Shown: positions 6,224-7,566 of the stretch, piece by piece
Layout of the letters: each line of letters opens with the position of its first letter
How positions within the stretch are numbered: position 1 is the first letter of the stretch
Assembly (NCBI GenBank): GCA_028694095.1
Contig: JAQUTZ010000025.1
Span: forward strand, 1-7,566
Direction of reading: 5' to 3'
Length of the DNA: 7,566 bases
DNA from: Minisyncoccota bacterium
GTDB lineage: Bacteria > Patescibacteriota > Minisyncoccia > Minisyncoccales > MHMH01
Notes under the pieces: generated by a model
What the model was told of the DNA's origin: nothing
Seen by the model: only the letters and a program-made list of their open reading frames with translations
Database searches by the model: none
Program-made: the position numbers and the translations under genes

Positions 6224-6865
6224 TTATTTAATGAACTTAAGGGTGGAAACTATCATCTCTATGGGTTTTTCAACTTCCTCATGCAAGTTAAAGTTAATAC
6301 ACTCTTCTTCGTGTTCGGTGCCGCAATAAGGGCCGCAACCCTGCCCGCAGCCGCTGGTCGTCCTAATCAGGAAATCTAGAATATAATAATTATCTCCCTT
6401 TTGGGTTTGGTAGCAGTAAGTCAAATAGTTTGAACCCACAGCTCCCTCGGCTGAATAATAAAGGGTAAAATCAATTCCGTTAAAATTCAAGGTTTGGGGT
6501 TCCGGAAAGTAAGGGGCCTGGTGATAGTCGGGACAAGCGTTCTTAAGAGAATATTGGGAGCTTGGCACAACAGACAGTTTGGGGGGCCAGACGTAAGGCC
6601 TCCAAATCACCCCTCCCCCAAAATCCGGAAGATATTTGAATTCAACGCCTAGTTCTTCGTCTCTGTAGGTTTCCCATCCTGCTGTTGCCGGATCCTCAAC
6701 GGTTTTTTCCAATTCGCAGATAAACGGAATATCCCAATTCAGCTTTTCCTCAAGAAGGCATAATTTCTCCTCTGCAAAAACATCAAGCAGTATTATTGAG
6801 GCGATAATTGCCAAAAAGACCGCCGAGATGTATAAGATATTTTTATTGTTCATTTTCAAAGACAT
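6224..6865 (-). CDS. Exported cysteine-rich protein of unknown function
   Basis: A 213-residue protein with one hydrophobic N-terminal segment (about 9-29) ending at DVFAEEK, which could be an uncleaved anchor or a signal peptide cut after A31. The rest is polar with eight cysteines (36, 50, 111, 151, 173, 177, 181, 189), an even number fitting disulfides outside the cell. Four are clustered as C-GQG-C-GPY-C-x7-C. The stretch WETYRDEELGVEFKY (64-78) and ending STLKFIK (207-213) are familiar from small exported proteins of Patescibacteria, where this layout resembles PsbP/DcrB-like lipoprotein folds; that link is from memory and weak. ATG 6865 is chosen over ATG 6853 because GGGAAGAG lies 3 nt upstream. 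It overlaps the preceding gene by 10 nt, suggesting coupled translation. A hairpin with a T-tract follows. No function is assigned. Confidence 0.8.
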   Translation of the reverse strand: MSLKMNNKNILYISAVFLAIIASIILLDVFAEEKLCLLEEKLNWDIPFICELEKTVEDPATAGWETYRDEELGVEFKYLPDFGGGVIWRPYVWPPKLSVVPSSQYSLKNACPDYHQAPYFPEPQTLNFNGIDFTLYYSAEGAVGSNYLTYCYQTQKGDNYYILDFLIRTTSGCGQGCGPYCGTEHEEECINFNLHEEVEKPIEMIVSTLKFIK

Positions 6866-7566
6866 TTACTCTTCCCTTGGTTTTCTAAAACATCCTGAGC
6901 TGTCTCGTCTCTAAAGTAATATTGATCAGCGAGGCGCTTATAATTTTTCATAAAATTATCCCCTATACTTTCGGGTTTTTCTTTTATATCGTCAAGATAC
7001 CTCTTAATAGCAAATTTAAAATAAACAAATAAAATATGGGGGCATAATCTAAAGTATTCACCCTCTACCCCATACAAAGAATTTTTATATGAATCAAATT
7101 CTCTTTCAACCTCTTCAATCTTAACACCCATACGATTTCTTGGTTCTTTATATAACCAAAGCACAGATCCACGAAGTTTTTCTGAAATAAATGGATAGTA
7201 ACCATGTATTTGAGGATTACGATATTTCCAAACTATATCCGCAAGGCACCCATTACACCCATTAACTGGTCGGCTAAAAATATCATCGAAATAATTTTTA
7301 ATGAAAGTCACCGCCAACCTAGATCCATCGCTATCTTCCGGCATAAATCTCGGTAAAAGAAATTTTTTGATATTCGGGTCTAATTCTTCATATTTGCTAA
7401 TTGCCGTTTTCTTAAAACTATTTAAGTCTTTTTTTTCTATTTTATTAGTAAATTGTGATATGGTCTCAATTACTATAAGTATTGCCGATAACGCAATAAA
7501 ATTAGGTCCGTGATTTTCCGACCCAGACGAAGAACAGGTAATTTCTAAAATTCTTCTTATGTCCTC
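6856..7566 (-). CDS. 5'-partial unknown protein with HEPN-like R-x4-H motif
   Basis: The frame stays open from TGA at 6856-6858 to the window edge. An ATG at 7344 would give 162 residues, but 74 more in-frame codons precede it, so the real start is probably outside and 236 residues are visible. The upstream part has a protein-like hydrophobic helix, NFIALSAILIVIETISQF (22-39). Visible residues 111-126 read IVWKYRNPQIHGYYPF: R116-x4-H121 fits the R-x4-6-H signature of HEPN-fold proteins, where Arg and His form an RNase site in active members. Layouts with a hydrophobic helix beginning 'NF..A' upstream of an 'R-N-x-x-x-H' segment are seen in uncharacterised proteins of this kind. C104-NG-C107 lies just before it. 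Composition is AT-richer than its neighbours (hand count at 7381-7440: 13 of 60 G+C). Its last 10 nt overlap the next gene. That this is a gene is well supported; HEPN membership is a motif-level inference. Confidence 0.72.
   Translation of the reverse strand, partial: EDIRRILEITCSSSGSENHGPNFIALSAILIVIETISQFTNKIEKKDLNSFKKTAISKYEELDPNIKKFLLPRFMPEDSDGSRLAVTFIKNYFDDIFSRPVNGCNGCLADIVWKYRNPQIHGYYPFISEKLRGSVLWLYKEPRNRMGVKIEEVEREFDSYKNSLYGVEGEYFRLCPHILFVYFKFAIKRYLDDIKEKPESIGDNFMKNYKRLADQYYFRDETAQDVLENQGKSKCL

Noticed and set aside
7301..7513. 70-codon plus-strand frame at the right edge.
   Set aside because: It is antisense to the minus-strand frame that stays open to the window end and has protein-like helices there; the minus frame is the better gene.
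1..7566. Alternative genetic code (TGA as glycine) as in Gracilibacteria/SR1.
   Set aside because: TGA ends at least three genes at sensible places, and no conserved reading frame needs to read through it.
1..7566. CRISPR arrays, insertion sequences, long direct repeats.
   Set aside because: No regularly spaced repeats, transposase-like protein or terminal inverted repeats were seen on either strand.

Overview
The window reads as a compact, gene-dense piece of a bacterial chromosome, most likely from a Patescibacteria/CPR-type lineage. This is inferred from protein types only: a Memo–CapA fusion, a DUF3160 protein, small exported proteins with the 'ETYRDEELGVEFKY ... STLKFIK' architecture, and weak ribosome binding sites at several genes. 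Every supported gene is on the minus strand, so transcription runs from high to low coordinates. TGA ends at least three genes (DHS-like, Memo–CapA and the 6856 gene), which fits the standard bacterial code and argues against the TGA=Gly code of Gracilibacteria/SR1.

Layout in the direction of transcription. (a) 7566→6856: an AT-rich gene, open to the window edge and so 5'-partial, whose product carries an R-x4-H motif like that of HEPN-fold proteins. (b) 6865→6224: a cysteine-rich, exported or membrane-anchored protein of unknown function, overlapping (a) by 10 nt and followed by a short hairpin with a T-tract (6174-6196). (c) 6154→4520: a membrane-anchored fusion of a Memo-like (AmmeMemoRadiSam B) domain and a CapA-type metallophosphoesterase domain. 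(d) 4523→1956: an 855-residue anchored DUF3160 protein joined to (c) by an ATGA stop/start overlap. (e) 1955→1745: a short region with one or two overlapping small ORFs, possibly one frameshifted small membrane gene. (f) 1744→1289: a small membrane-anchored HIT-family protein whose motif has lost its first histidine, followed by two hairpins, the second a convincing intrinsic terminator (1204-1247). (g) 1146→157: a deoxyhypusine-synthase-like enzyme, probably of polyamine metabolism, with its own candidate promoter abutting that terminator. (h) 58→1: the first 19 codons of a further gene behind a perfect AGGAGG ribosome binding site, running off the window.

Genes (b), (c), (d) and (f) all encode proteins with one N-terminal membrane segment and the rest predicted outside the cytoplasm. 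They may form a cell-surface module, with the Memo–CapA/DUF3160 pair as its most strongly linked part. No tRNA, rRNA, CRISPR array, transposon or long repeat was recognised. The most notable items are the two-domain Memo–CapA protein coupled to DUF3160, the anchored HIT protein with a degenerate catalytic motif, the CGQGC motif shared by two exported products, and the AT-rich HEPN-like gene at the right edge.
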